From assembly GCA_963676415.1 (NCBI GenBank), contig OY781097.1, forward strand, positions 1,922,001-1,986,000: a stretch of 64,000 bases of DNA, written 5' to 3'. The notes beneath the pieces were generated by a model. It ran no database searches. It saw only the letters and a list, made by a program, of their open reading frames with translations, and was not told the DNA's origin. Below, piece after piece: positions 15,847 through 24,104 of the stretch. The position numbers and the translations under genes are program-made. Position 1 is the stretch's first letter; every line of letters begins with the position of its first letter. The DNA is from G963662905 sp963676415. Its GTDB lineage: Bacteria; Bacteroidota; Bacteroidia; Bacteroidales; WRLA01.

Positions 15847-17261
15847 TAAGCAGTATTGTGATCAAGTATATCCTGCAGGCCGGTATCAGCCTGAGCATAC
15901 TCTATGTTTTTTATGCTGTTTTTCTCCGAAGGGAAAACCGGCATCAACTGAACCGGGTTTATCTATTGGTATCAATGATTTCGGCTTTGCTGATCCCTCT
16001 TTTTAAACCGGAAATCAGTATTGCGGCCACAGCTGAACCCACTTATTATGTGGTTTTGGATACTATAAGTATCCATGCCGGGAAAATTCAGGAATCGGTC
16101 ACAAACCACCTGAGTTTTTATCAGGTTTTGCTTACGGTTTATCTTACGGGTGTGGCTGTTTTCAGCATCCGTTTTTTCGCACAGCTATTGCAGTTTGCTT
16201 TTATGGTGCGCCGAAACCGCAGGCAAAACGGGCAGGGTTTTACCATTGTTCAGATTAAAAACGCCAATCCATTTTCGTTTTTCCAATATATTTTCCTGGA
16301 TGAAGACCTCCTGAATGAAGAGGACAAAGCATGCATTATTGCTCATGAGCGACAGCATATCAGGCAATGGCACAGCGCCGACCTGATTTTGACTGAAATT
16401 GTCCTGATTTTCCAGTGGTTTAATCCTGTAATTTGGTTTTATCGTATCGCACTCCGGGAAGTCCATGAATATCTGGCCGATCATGCCGTGCTGGCATCAG
16501 GCCATAATATCAATGCCTACCGCGAACTTTTGCTCAATATCAGTTTGGGAAGCAGAAAGGGATATCTGGGGAGTAATTTTAACAAATCTCTAATCTTTAA
16601 AAGAATCAAAATGATGTACATAGAACAAAAATCAAAAACCGCCGGACTAAAAGCAGCTTTCAGCCTTATTGCCGGTCTGGCTTTATCGTTTCTTATAATT
16701 GTCAATCCTGTGGAACAATTGCAGGCTCAGACGGAAACTCATACTGAAGGTAACAAGAAGTCTTATAGCAAAGCAGAAGCGGATTCACTACATAAGGTGC
16801 TTAAAGAAACTGGAAAAGTAACCATGGAAGTTGATGGTAAAAAAGTGGAATTTAAAGACCCTGAACGTTTCCCTCCAAAGAAAGCCCATAAAAACAAAGA
16901 AGGAACGGCATATACCGTTGTTGAAGTAATGCCCGAATTTCCTCAGGGTCGTGCGGCTTTTATAAAATATCTTGCTGCAAACGTGAAGTATCCGGAGCAA
17001 GCACGCAAAGACGGGATACACGGAACTGTTTATGTTAGCTTTGTGGTTGAAAAAGATGGCGGGATAAATGATGCGAAAGTTTTGAGAGGTGTCCGTGCTG
17101 ATCTGGACAAAGAAGCGCTTAGGGTTGTGAAAAATATGCCAAAATGGAAGCCCGGAACCCAGAGAGGAAAACCCGTAAATGTGGTATTTAATGTTCCAAT
17201 CAAATTCGTGCTTGATAAGGATAAAGAGGAAAAAGAAAGCTCTTCTCTGGAAAAGAAATAG
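15843..17261 (+). CDS. M56 (BlaR1-type) peptidase sensor with TonB C-terminal domain
   Basis: The protein joins a BlaR1-like membrane metallopeptidase to a TonB C-terminal domain. The N-terminal half has four likely membrane segments (about 7-25, 38-55, 95-120 and 270-290) and the zinc motif HERQH (about 167-171) followed by HEYLADHAVLASG. This is the family whose activation leads to cleavage of BlaI-type repressors. Residues about 360-465 (VVEVMPEFPQGRAAFIKYL, then YPEQARKDGIHGTVYVSFVV and MPKWKPGTQRGKPV) form the TonB C-terminal fold, common in Bacteroidota M56 proteins. The ligand is unknown. No penicillin-binding domain is visible, unlike staphylococcal BlaR1. A terminator follows. Confidence 0.92.
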   Translation: MISSIVIKYILQAGISLSILYVFYAVFLRRENRHQLNRVYLLVSMISALLIPLFKPEISIAATAEPTYYVVLDTISIHAGKIQESVTNHLSFYQVLLTVYLTGVAVFSIRFFAQLLQFAFMVRRNRRQNGQGFTIVQIKNANPFSFFQYIFLDEDLLNEEDKACIIAHERQHIRQWHSADLILTEIVLIFQWFNPVIWFYRIALREVHEYLADHAVLASGHNINAYRELLLNISLGSRKGYLGSNFNKSLIFKRIKMMYIEQKSKTAGLKAAFSLIAGLALSFLIIVNPVEQLQAQTETHTEGNKKSYSKAEADSLHKVLKETGKVTMEVDGKKVEFKDPERFPPKKAHKNKEGTAYTVVEVMPEFPQGRAAFIKYLAANVKYPEQARKDGIHGTVYVSFVVEKDGGINDAKVLRGVRADLDKEALRVVKNMPKWKPGTQRGKPVNVVFNVPIKFVLDKDKEEKESSSLEKK

Positions 17262-17281
17262 GAATCATCTGATCATATTTT

Positions 17282-17315
17282 AAAACCACAGACCTTTGGG
17301 TTTTGTGGTTTTTTT
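17282..17315 (+). terminator. Rho-independent terminator after the M56 gene
   Basis: Stem AAAACCACA / TTGTGGTTTT with a 12-base loop, followed by a T run. Confidence 0.85.
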
Positions 17316-17437
17316 GTGTCCGGCCTCTTTTGAACAAAATCAATAGCAGAGGGTTTCATTCACATCAAACCAAAACCGAATAAAGCGGGCTGGCCTACTT
17401 TACCCTCTTTGCTTATGGAGATATTCAGGTATGTTTA

Positions 17438-17499
17438 TATATTTGCAGGCAATTAGCAGTGCGATCCATTTTTCATTGGGAAATAGCCACCTACATTTG
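17438..17499 (+). promoter_or_regulatory. Putative dsbD promoter boxes
   Basis: Two full TAnnTTTG matches, TATATTTG (17438-17445) and TACATTTG (17492-17499), lie 85-140 bases before the dsbD start. Which one is used cannot be told from sequence. Confidence 0.35.
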
Positions 17500-17583
17500 T
17501 TTTTCAAAAAACTTTCCGGCATTTTTCTCAAGAAAAAAGGAATTTATCTGCGAAAACCAGGAGTCTAAACTAAACGTAAAACT

Positions 17584-19614
17584 ATGTTGTACAAAAAATC
17601 ACTTGCATCACTGATGTTATGGGTGTTTATCGCCATATCAGCCAGTGCGCAGATTCTGGAGCCCGTTAAGTGGCAGTTTAGCCAGAAACAAATCTCAGAA
17701 AGCGAGCATGAGCTCATTTTTACGGCAACCATTGATGAGGGTTGGCATTTGTATTCTCAGTTTATTGATGAAGGAGGCCCGATTCCCACCGGTTTTTTCT
17801 ATGATGAAAACAAAGCCGTGGAAATTATTGGGAAAGTCAGTGAGCCGGAAGCGCATACCGAATATGATGCGAATTTTAAAATGGACCTTTCCTATTTTGG
17901 CCACGAAGCTGTATTTACCCAAAAGGTGAAGGTTTTGGCCAATACCGATGTGAAAGTTACCGGTTTTGTGGAATTTATGTGCTGCGATGACCAGCAGTGC
18001 CTGCCTCCAGCCGAAGCTGATTTCAGCTTTGATCTGCCTGCAAATCCCAATGGAAAAACCATTGCCTCCGGCGAAGAAAACCCTGAATCAGCAGTTCCCC
18101 AGACCGAAATTGAGGAGAAAATCGAGTCTGACCTGACATCTGCAGAGGAAGAATCCCTTTGGGCTATTTTTATTCTGGCATTCATAGCCGGACTTATTGC
18201 CATCCTTACGCCCTGTGTATTCCCAATGATCCCGATGACGGTTTCATTTTTTATGCACGATAGTGGAAATAAGGCCAAAGCACGCTTGCAGGCATTGGTT
18301 TATGGTTTTTCGATTATCGCCATTTATACCATTATCGGGACGATTGTTGCCGTAACTCTCGGCGCTAATTTTGCCAACTGGCTGAGTACGCACTGGCTGC
18401 CCAATGTGCTTTTCTTTTTGATTTTCATCATTTTCGCTTTTTCTTTCTTTGGCGCATTTGAAATTACACTTCCATCCTGGATGGTAAATAAAAGTGATGC
18501 CAAAGCCGATAGTGGCGGATTTTCCGGCGCATTTTTCATGGCCTTTACTTTGGTGTTGGTTTCATTTTCTTGCACCGGCCCCATAGTCGGGTCTATTTTG
18601 GTAGCATCTGCCGGAGGCGCTGTACTGAAACCTATTATCGGGATGCTGGGCTTTTCGCTCGCATTTGCTTTGCCTTTCACATTTTTTGCTTTCTTCCCTT
18701 CGCTGCTGGCCAATATGCCAAAATCGGGCGGATGGCTCAATTCCGTGAAAGTTGTGCTGGGTTTCCTCGAACTCGCTTTGGGTCTTAAATTCCTCAGTAT
18801 TGCTGATCAAACTTACCATTGGGGCATCCTCGACCGCGAAGTTTATCTGGCTTTTTGGATCGTGATTTTCTTCCTGATGGGTGTTTATCTGCTGGGCAAA
18901 CTTAAATTCAAACACGATAGCGACATGCCTTATCTGGGCACAGGACGTCTTATCTTGGCCATTATTACCTTCACTTTTGTAGTTTATATGATTCCGGGCA
19001 TGTGGGGAGCACCCCTGAAAGCATTATCAGGTTATCTGCCGCCTCAGCAAACTATGGATTTTGATATGAACAAAATTGTGCGTGACAACATCAAAACAGC
19101 CAGTTTCAGTGCTGGCGATAGCCATACTCAAAGCGGTTTATGCGAAAAGCCAAAATACAGCGAATTTCTTCATTTGCCGCACGGGCTGGAAGGCTATTTT
19201 GATTATGAGCAGGCATTGGCATGTGCCAAAGAACAGGGAAAACCAATTTTCATTGATTTTACTGGTCACGGTTGCGTAAACTGCCGGGAAATGGAAGCCT
19301 CGGTTTGGGCCGATCCTGCGGTGCTGCAAATGCTGCAAAACGACTATATTGTAACTGCACTTTATGTGGATGATAAAACCAAACTGCCTGAAGAAGAATG
19401 GATTGTATCGGAGCACGACGGCAAAACCAAGAAAACCATTGGAAAAAAATATGCCGATTTCCAGATTAGCCGTTTCAACGTAAATGCGCAACCTTACTAT
19501 GTATTGCTTGATACCGACGGTGAAATGCTACTTGCGCCTCGCGCCTACGATCTGGATGTGGATGCATTTGTTGAGTTTCTTCAGAATGGACTGAAGAAGT
19601 TTGAAGAAAAATAA
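17584..19614 (+). CDS. dsbD: Thiol:disulfide interchange protein DsbD
   Basis: DsbD moves electrons from cytoplasmic thioredoxin to periplasmic thiol proteins and cytochrome maturation factors. The 676-residue protein has all three parts: a periplasmic N-terminal domain after the signal peptide (1-22), with CCDDQQCLPP near residue 138; a membrane core (about 195-480) whose redox cysteines are in TPCVFPMIP (about 208) and SFSCTGPIVG (about 328); and a C-terminal thioredoxin domain (about 535-676) with GHGCVNCREME. The order and cysteine positions match the family. Gene order gives no obvious partner; the gene stands alone between two terminators. Confidence 0.95.
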   Translation: MLYKKSLASLMLWVFIAISASAQILEPVKWQFSQKQISESEHELIFTATIDEGWHLYSQFIDEGGPIPTGFFYDENKAVEIIGKVSEPEAHTEYDANFKMDLSYFGHEAVFTQKVKVLANTDVKVTGFVEFMCCDDQQCLPPAEADFSFDLPANPNGKTIASGEENPESAVPQTEIEEKIESDLTSAEEESLWAIFILAFIAGLIAILTPCVFPMIPMTVSFFMHDSGNKAKARLQALVYGFSIIAIYTIIGTIVAVTLGANFANWLSTHWLPNVLFFLIFIIFAFSFFGAFEITLPSWMVNKSDAKADSGGFSGAFFMAFTLVLVSFSCTGPIVGSILVASAGGAVLKPIIGMLGFSLAFALPFTFFAFFPSLLANMPKSGGWLNSVKVVLGFLELALGLKFLSIADQTYHWGILDREVYLAFWIVIFFLMGVYLLGKLKFKHDSDMPYLGTGRLILAIITFTFVVYMIPGMWGAPLKALSGYLPPQQTMDFDMNKIVRDNIKTASFSAGDSHTQSGLCEKPKYSEFLHLPHGLEGYFDYEQALACAKEQGKPIFIDFTGHGCVNCREMEASVWADPAVLQMLQNDYIVTALYVDDKTKLPEEEWIVSEHDGKTKKTIGKKYADFQISRFNVNAQPYYVLLDTDGEMLLAPRAYDLDVDAFVEFLQNGLKKFEEK

Positions 19615-19632
19615 GACGAATCGATTTTATAT

Positions 19633-19668
19633 AAAAAAACCGGCAGTTAATACCTGCCGGTTTTTTTA
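19633..19668 (+). terminator. Bidirectional terminator after dsbD
   Basis: Stem AAAACCGGCAG / CTGCCGGTTTT with a 7-base loop and A and T runs on the two sides. Confidence 0.9.
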
Positions 19669-19670
19669 TA

Positions 19671-19725
19671 AATCTGACAGATTTTTTGGAAACCTGTCAG
19701 ATTTTTTGGAAACCTGTCAGATTTA
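19671..19725. repeat. Short tandem repeat, 20-base unit with dyad core
   Basis: About 2.6 copies of a 20-base unit (ctgtcagattttttggaaac) start at 19674 and 19694 with a partial copy at 19714. The junction AATCTGACAGATT is itself a near-palindrome. It lies between two convergent genes. Confidence 0.8.
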
Positions 19726-19736
19726 TTAAAATTGGT

Positions 19737-21971
19737 TTATTCAACCGGAGCAGCTTCTTCAACTTCCTGAAGCTCTTCCATCTCCTCAACAATTTTTGGC
19801 GCAGGAGCAGGATTTTCGTCCACATCGGTTATCGTCATTTCGTCGATGAGGTTTTGCGCGCCGGCAAATTTGTCGATGATGAACATTACGTAACGGATAT
19901 CTACATTGATGGTGCGCTGGAGCTCGGGTTCAAAAGCGATATCACCGCTCATGGCTTCCCAGTTGCCGTCAAAAGCAAGGCCAATCAGTTCGCCTTTTCC
20001 ATTGATAACAGGGCTGCCACTGTTTCCACCGGTAATATCATGTGTGGTCAGGAAACAAACTTTCATTTCACCATCTTCGCCATAAGGGCCAAAGTCTTTG
20101 TTTTGAATCAGTTCTTTTAGTTTCTCTGGCACAACAAATTCCCAGTTGTCTGGATCTTCTTTTTCAAGGATTCCGTTCACTGTTGTGAAATAATCAAAAT
20201 GAACAGCATCAGCAGGATAATAATCCTGAACTGTTCCGTAAGTAAGGCGCTGCGTGAAGTTTGCATCTGGATAATAAACCTTATCGGGATTCATTTTGCG
20301 CAGGCCATCAATGAACAGGCGGTTGCCACGGGCGAGCATTTCATCTGAGCTGGCAATTTTGCCACTGATTTCGCGGTATTGCTTCATGAAAGCTACAAAT
20401 GCCTCATAAGCCATGTCTTTTTTAATTGCTTTGGCTTTTGGTTTGCCCAGGAATTCATCCACTTTTGCCTGGCTGGTGAAGATTGATTTTTCAAAAACTT
20501 TGTCAGCATATTTGGCGAAATCCCCTTTGTATTTTTTGTTGAGCTCTTTCAGGAAATCCGGCTGCTGGTCGGCGGGAACGTTTTTAGCATACATTTCCAG
20601 CATAGCAGCAAGTAATTTCTGATCGGTTGGTGCATTATAATCTTTGAAATGCTTGACAGCAGAAGCTTTTAGGCTTTCTGCTATTTTTTGGGCTTTCTCA
20701 GCGTCGTCTTTATTTTCAAGGGCTTTTGCCAAACGTGCAAAACTTCCTGCATAGCGCAGGATTTCAGGGCCACGGTAAACGCCTTCAAAGAAATACCATT
20801 TTGAGAGATTGTATTTTGCTATGTTTTTATAGGCGTCTTCTATCATCTGCAAAGCGTCGCCATATTTTTGTTGACGATCGGGATTTGCATCGGCCCATTT
20901 TTGGAATTCATCTTCAAGCTCTTTTTTCTTCTCGGCAACTTTGAGGCGCTTCAGTCCTTTGGTCTGGCCAATGAAATATTTCCAGTAGTTGGCTGTGCCC
21001 GCATATTTGCTTGCATATTTGATGCGCACTTCGTCACTGGCATCCATATCTTCGCGCATGATGTCCAGCTTTTTGCGACGGATTTCAACAATCGTTGGAT
21101 TGCTTTCGTCAATGGCAAGATCAACACCATAGGAAGTCAGGTAACGGTCAGTACTTCCGGGATATCCCATAATCATGGCGAAATCATTGTTTTTCACACC
21201 GCTGATATTAATCGGAAGGAAATGCTTCGATTTCAGAGGAACATTATCTTCGGCGTATTCTGCCGGACTTCCGTCGGGTGCAGTATAAACGCGGAACATG
21301 CTGAAATCGCCGGTATGGCGGGGCCACATCCAGTTGTCGGTATCGGCGCCAAATTTACCAATTGATGATGGTGGAGCTCCAGCCAGACGGATGTCTTTAA
21401 AAGTTTCATAAATGTAGGCGTAGTACTCATTTCCGCCAAAAAAAGGTTTAATTACGGCTTTGTAATCTGTGCCTTCGGTAAGTTTTTCGGCCAGCTCTTT
21501 CTTGTGCTTGCCAATAACTTCATTGCGTTCCTGTTCTGTCATTTCGTCTGTTACACTATCCAGAACGTCTTTGGTAACATCATCGATGCGCACCAGAAAC
21601 TGAACGCTAAGTCCTTCGATAGGAATTTCTTCCTTTTTGCTGTAGGCCCAGAAACCATCGGTAAGATAATCATGCTCAACAGTACTTACGGCCTGGATGG
21701 AGCCATAACCGCAGTGGTGGTTGGTCAGGAGAAGCCCTTCGGGAGAAATGATTTCACCGGTACAGCCGCGGCCGAAAATAACAATGGCGTCTTTCAGGCT
21801 GCTGTTGTTGATGTCGTAAATCTGCTCCGGAGTGAGCTGCAGGCCCATGGCTTTCATTTGGGCATAATTGAGCTGTTTTACCAGCATTGGGAGCCACATG
21901 CCTTCATCAGCCTGTACAGAAGAGCCCAAGGCAATGAAGAGGGCGAGGAAAAATGTTAAAATGCGTTTCAT
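19737..21971 (-). CDS. S46-family dipeptidyl-peptidase
   Basis: S46 enzymes release dipeptides from peptide N termini and occur in Bacteroidota and some Proteobacteria. The 744-residue protein begins with a signal peptide ending SSVQA; the mature DEGMWLPM start is typical. The trypsin-like triad is visible: His in LLTNHHCGYG (about 86), a central Asp, and Ser in GNSGSPVING (about 652). The loop LAFDGNWEAMSGDI carries Gly where DPP11-type enzymes have Arg; this favours DPP7-like cleavage after hydrophobic or neutral residues, judged from memory of the family. It lies 42 bases after manC on the same strand. Confidence 0.93.
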   Translation of the reverse strand: MKRILTFFLALFIALGSSVQADEGMWLPMLVKQLNYAQMKAMGLQLTPEQIYDINNSSLKDAIVIFGRGCTGEIISPEGLLLTNHHCGYGSIQAVSTVEHDYLTDGFWAYSKKEEIPIEGLSVQFLVRIDDVTKDVLDSVTDEMTEQERNEVIGKHKKELAEKLTEGTDYKAVIKPFFGGNEYYAYIYETFKDIRLAGAPPSSIGKFGADTDNWMWPRHTGDFSMFRVYTAPDGSPAEYAEDNVPLKSKHFLPINISGVKNNDFAMIMGYPGSTDRYLTSYGVDLAIDESNPTIVEIRRKKLDIMREDMDASDEVRIKYASKYAGTANYWKYFIGQTKGLKRLKVAEKKKELEDEFQKWADANPDRQQKYGDALQMIEDAYKNIAKYNLSKWYFFEGVYRGPEILRYAGSFARLAKALENKDDAEKAQKIAESLKASAVKHFKDYNAPTDQKLLAAMLEMYAKNVPADQQPDFLKELNKKYKGDFAKYADKVFEKSIFTSQAKVDEFLGKPKAKAIKKDMAYEAFVAFMKQYREISGKIASSDEMLARGNRLFIDGLRKMNPDKVYYPDANFTQRLTYGTVQDYYPADAVHFDYFTTVNGILEKEDPDNWEFVVPEKLKELIQNKDFGPYGEDGEMKVCFLTTHDITGGNSGSPVINGKGELIGLAFDGNWEAMSGDIAFEPELQRTINVDIRYVMFIIDKFAGAQNLIDEMTITDVDENPAPAPKIVEEMEELQEVEEAAPVE

Positions 21972-22013
21972 AATGTGATGTGGTATAATTAAAATGGTTA
22001 TTAATTTTTCAGC

Positions 22014-23105
22014 TTAAACAAACTTATCGCCTTTTTTGATTTTTACGGTATTAACGATATCACGGATTTGTTGTTCATCGCTTTTGCGGCAAACCAGCAG
22101 GATGCCTTCGTCGTCCACAACGATATAATCGTCAAGTCCTTGCAAAACAACCAGTTTGTCTTTGGGCATATTGACAATACAGTTGTGTGTATCGTAGAGC
22201 ATTACGTTTTTGCCATTGACTGCATTGGCATTTTCGTCCTTTTCGCGCGTGGCATAAAGCGAACCCCATGTGCCCAGGTCAGACCATCCGAAATCGCTCG
22301 AAAGAACATGCACGTTTTCCGCTTTTTCCATGATGCCGTAGTCAATAGAAATGTTTTTGCAGACAGCATAGGTCTGATTGATGAACTTAGTTTCTTTTTC
22401 TGTGAAATAAACGCCTTCTCCTTCTTTAAAAAGTGAGCTGACATCTTCAAGGTGTTGGTCGAAAGCGCTTAATATGCTTTGCAGCGACCACACAAAAATC
22501 CCGGCATTCCATAAGAAGTCTCCGCTGCGGAGAAAATCGCGGGCAAGTTCCAAATTGGGTTTTTCGGTGAAGGTTTTTACTTTATGGATGCGCTTGTCTT
22601 CGTCATTGACTTTTTCGTCCGTATATTGAATATAGCCGTAACCGGTGTCTGGGCGGCTTGGCCTGATGCCTAATGTAATCAACCAGTTGTTGTTTTCAGC
22701 GGCGCGCAAAGCGGATCGGATCACTTCGTCAAACACATCTTCTTTCAGGATGATATGATCGGATGGAGCCACAACCATAACGGCATCTTTGTTTTTTTCG
22801 GCAATTTTATAACTGGCGTAGGCGATGCAGGGAGCAGTATTGCGGCGTGAAGGCTCACATAGGATCTGGTCATAGGCAATTTCAGGAAGTTGTTCCTTTA
22901 CCTGTTCGCGGTAAATTTCGTTGGTTACCACAAAAATATTTTCCGGAGGGCACACTTTCATGAACCTGCGGAAAGTTTGCTGGATCAGTGTTTCGCCTGT
23001 TCCGAGGATATCAATAAATTGCTTGGGCTTGGCTGTGCGGCTCATAGGCCAGAACCGAGCACCAATGCCGCCGGCCATAATCACACAGTAATAATTATTG
23101 TTCAT
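22014..23105 (-). CDS. manC: Mannose-1-phosphate guanylyltransferase
   Basis: The enzyme makes GDP-mannose from mannose-1-phosphate and GTP for cell-surface glycans. The 363-residue protein shows the nucleotidyltransferase signature GGIGARFWPMSR (about 12-23), KPKQF, then VVAPSDHIIL (about 111) and FTEKPNLELA (about 180), with WNAGIFVW and the late SDFGWSDLGTW (about 275) conserved in this family. It lacks the C-terminal isomerase domain found in larger ManC/GMP fusion proteins, so it is the short, monofunctional form. The SprT-like gene is 88 bases upstream and the S46 peptidase 42 bases downstream, all minus strand. Confidence 0.95.
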   Translation of the reverse strand: MNNNYYCVIMAGGIGARFWPMSRTAKPKQFIDILGTGETLIQQTFRRFMKVCPPENIFVVTNEIYREQVKEQLPEIAYDQILCEPSRRNTAPCIAYASYKIAEKNKDAVMVVAPSDHIILKEDVFDEVIRSALRAAENNNWLITLGIRPSRPDTGYGYIQYTDEKVNDEDKRIHKVKTFTEKPNLELARDFLRSGDFLWNAGIFVWSLQSILSAFDQHLEDVSSLFKEGEGVYFTEKETKFINQTYAVCKNISIDYGIMEKAENVHVLSSDFGWSDLGTWGSLYATREKDENANAVNGKNVMLYDTHNCIVNMPKDKLVVLQGLDDYIVVDDEGILLVCRKSDEQQIRDIVNTVKIKKGDKFV

Positions 23106-23193
23106 ATGCTTATTGCTTTTATTTTTGAGTGGCTGTCAATTGTTTCAGTTCAAAATTGTATTCGTTTACAAATATAGTTAATCTTCTGTATTT

Positions 23194-23820
23194 CTATGGC
23201 TTAGCAATGATTTTCACTTCAGCCATTCCATGAACACGGTATTCGCGTTTGTTTTCGGTATCAATGCAGCGGAAGCGTTTGCGCAATAATTCGCCTTTTA
23301 TGAATTTTCTGCCATTGCTGAGCATAAACAAACTTCCCTCGGGTATATCATCGAGATGGTTTTTTTGCTGTGCGGGATCATTTTTTGCATCAAGCACTTT
23401 ACGTAGCTCATTATCCGAGAAGGTTGAAGCATAGCCTTTGCGCAAATGACGGATGATTGCCGGCAGCATTTCGTTTGGAAATGAGTCGGATTCAATAACA
23501 GGGCGCATCAGGTTTATAAAGCTTGCCTGCCATTCTTTTCCATGAGGCTTGATTCCTCTGCCAAATTGCAGAAAAGCATGCATATGTGCCAGCTCATGTA
23601 CCAAAGTTATCAGAAACTGATAGGGGTTCAGGCTGTGGTTAATGCTGATTCTGTGATAAGGCTGACGGGGATGGGGCGCCCGGTAATCACCTGATTTGGT
23701 GCTTCTGTCTCGGCTGATGACCAATTGAACAGGATGCTCGGTAAGGTAATTGCATACCAAATCCAGGCTTTTTCCCGGGATGTATATCTTAAGGATTTCC
23801 CTGATGCGGTCCTTCTTCAT
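23194..23820 (-). CDS. SprT-like zinc-metalloprotease domain protein
   Basis: The 208-residue protein belongs to the SprT-like group, whose eukaryotic member SPRTN degrades DNA-protein crosslinks; the bacterial role is not settled. The metal motif HELAHMHAF (about 76-84) with the later KPHGKEWQASF is plain. The N-terminal ~45 residues are helical (IREILKIYIPGKSLDL) and the C-terminal ~60 residues (GSLFMLSNGRKFIKGELLR) look like a small beta domain, taking the place of the zinc ribbon seen in many SprT proteins. No Cys cluster is present. The upstream lipoprotein gene overlaps its start by 32 bases, so translation may be coupled. Confidence 0.88.
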   Translation of the reverse strand: MKKDRIREILKIYIPGKSLDLVCNYLTEHPVQLVISRDRSTKSGDYRAPHPRQPYHRISINHSLNPYQFLITLVHELAHMHAFLQFGRGIKPHGKEWQASFINLMRPVIESDSFPNEMLPAIIRHLRKGYASTFSDNELRKVLDAKNDPAQQKNHLDDIPEGSLFMLSNGRKFIKGELLRKRFRCIDTENKREYRVHGMAEVKIIAKP

Positions 23821-24007
23821 TCAAAATATTGTTTCCGGGCACAAAGATAGGAGAAATAGGCCTGTTTTCCGAAAAGGACGGGCAGGTATTGCAATTGCGG
23901 GGAACGCGCCTTTTGTATTTCCTTTTGCGTTGCGTGCTGCATGCAGCCATCATGACCAGAAGCAACAGTAGCAGCAGAAGATTCCGGAATATTGCTTTTG
24001 ACTTCAT
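23789..24007 (-). CDS. Small basic lipoprotein
   Basis: The 72-residue product begins with a lipoprotein signal (LLLLLLLLVMMAAC; Cys at about residue 23) and then a very basic segment (STQRKRKYKRRVPR) and CNTCPSF. Small lipoproteins with a basic stretch followed by a Cys-x-x-Cys-Pro motif are common in Bacteroidota, function unknown. It overlaps the SprT-like gene start by 32 bases, which argues for the same transcript. Other frames of the region give no such signal sequence, so this frame is preferred. Confidence 0.6.
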   Translation of the reverse strand: MKSKAIFRNLLLLLLLLVMMAACSTQRKRKYKRRVPRNCNTCPSFSENRPISPIFVPGNNILNEEGPHQGNP

Positions 24008-24039
24008 CGCGGTGCTTTTTGGGTCGTAGGATAATCTCC

Positions 24040-24080
24040 AAAAAAAGGAGATTGCGGATTATACAATTATAACCCGCAAT
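24040..24080 (-). terminator. Terminator of the large BNR gene
   Basis: Stem ATTGCGG/CCGCAAT extended by TTATA/TATAA is followed, in the minus direction, by CTCC and a seven-T run. Confidence 0.7.
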
Positions 24081-24104
24081 TCCATCATTTATTATATATG
24101 TGTT

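Larger units (their letters stand above)
17262..17583 (+). other. 322 bp intergenic region upstream of dsbD
   Basis: Apart from the terminator at 17282-17315 and two -7-like boxes, TATATTTG at 17438-17445 and TACATTTG at 17492-17499, I see nothing gene-like here. Neither box has a TTG at a good distance upstream. Confidence 0.5.

Noticed and set aside
19671..19725. CRISPR-like array
   Set aside because: Units are tandem without unique spacers, too few and too short, and no cas genes are present.
23817..24041. 74-codon frame overlapping the small lipoprotein
   Set aside because: It lacks a signal sequence; the frame at 23789-24007 has a good lipobox and is preferred.
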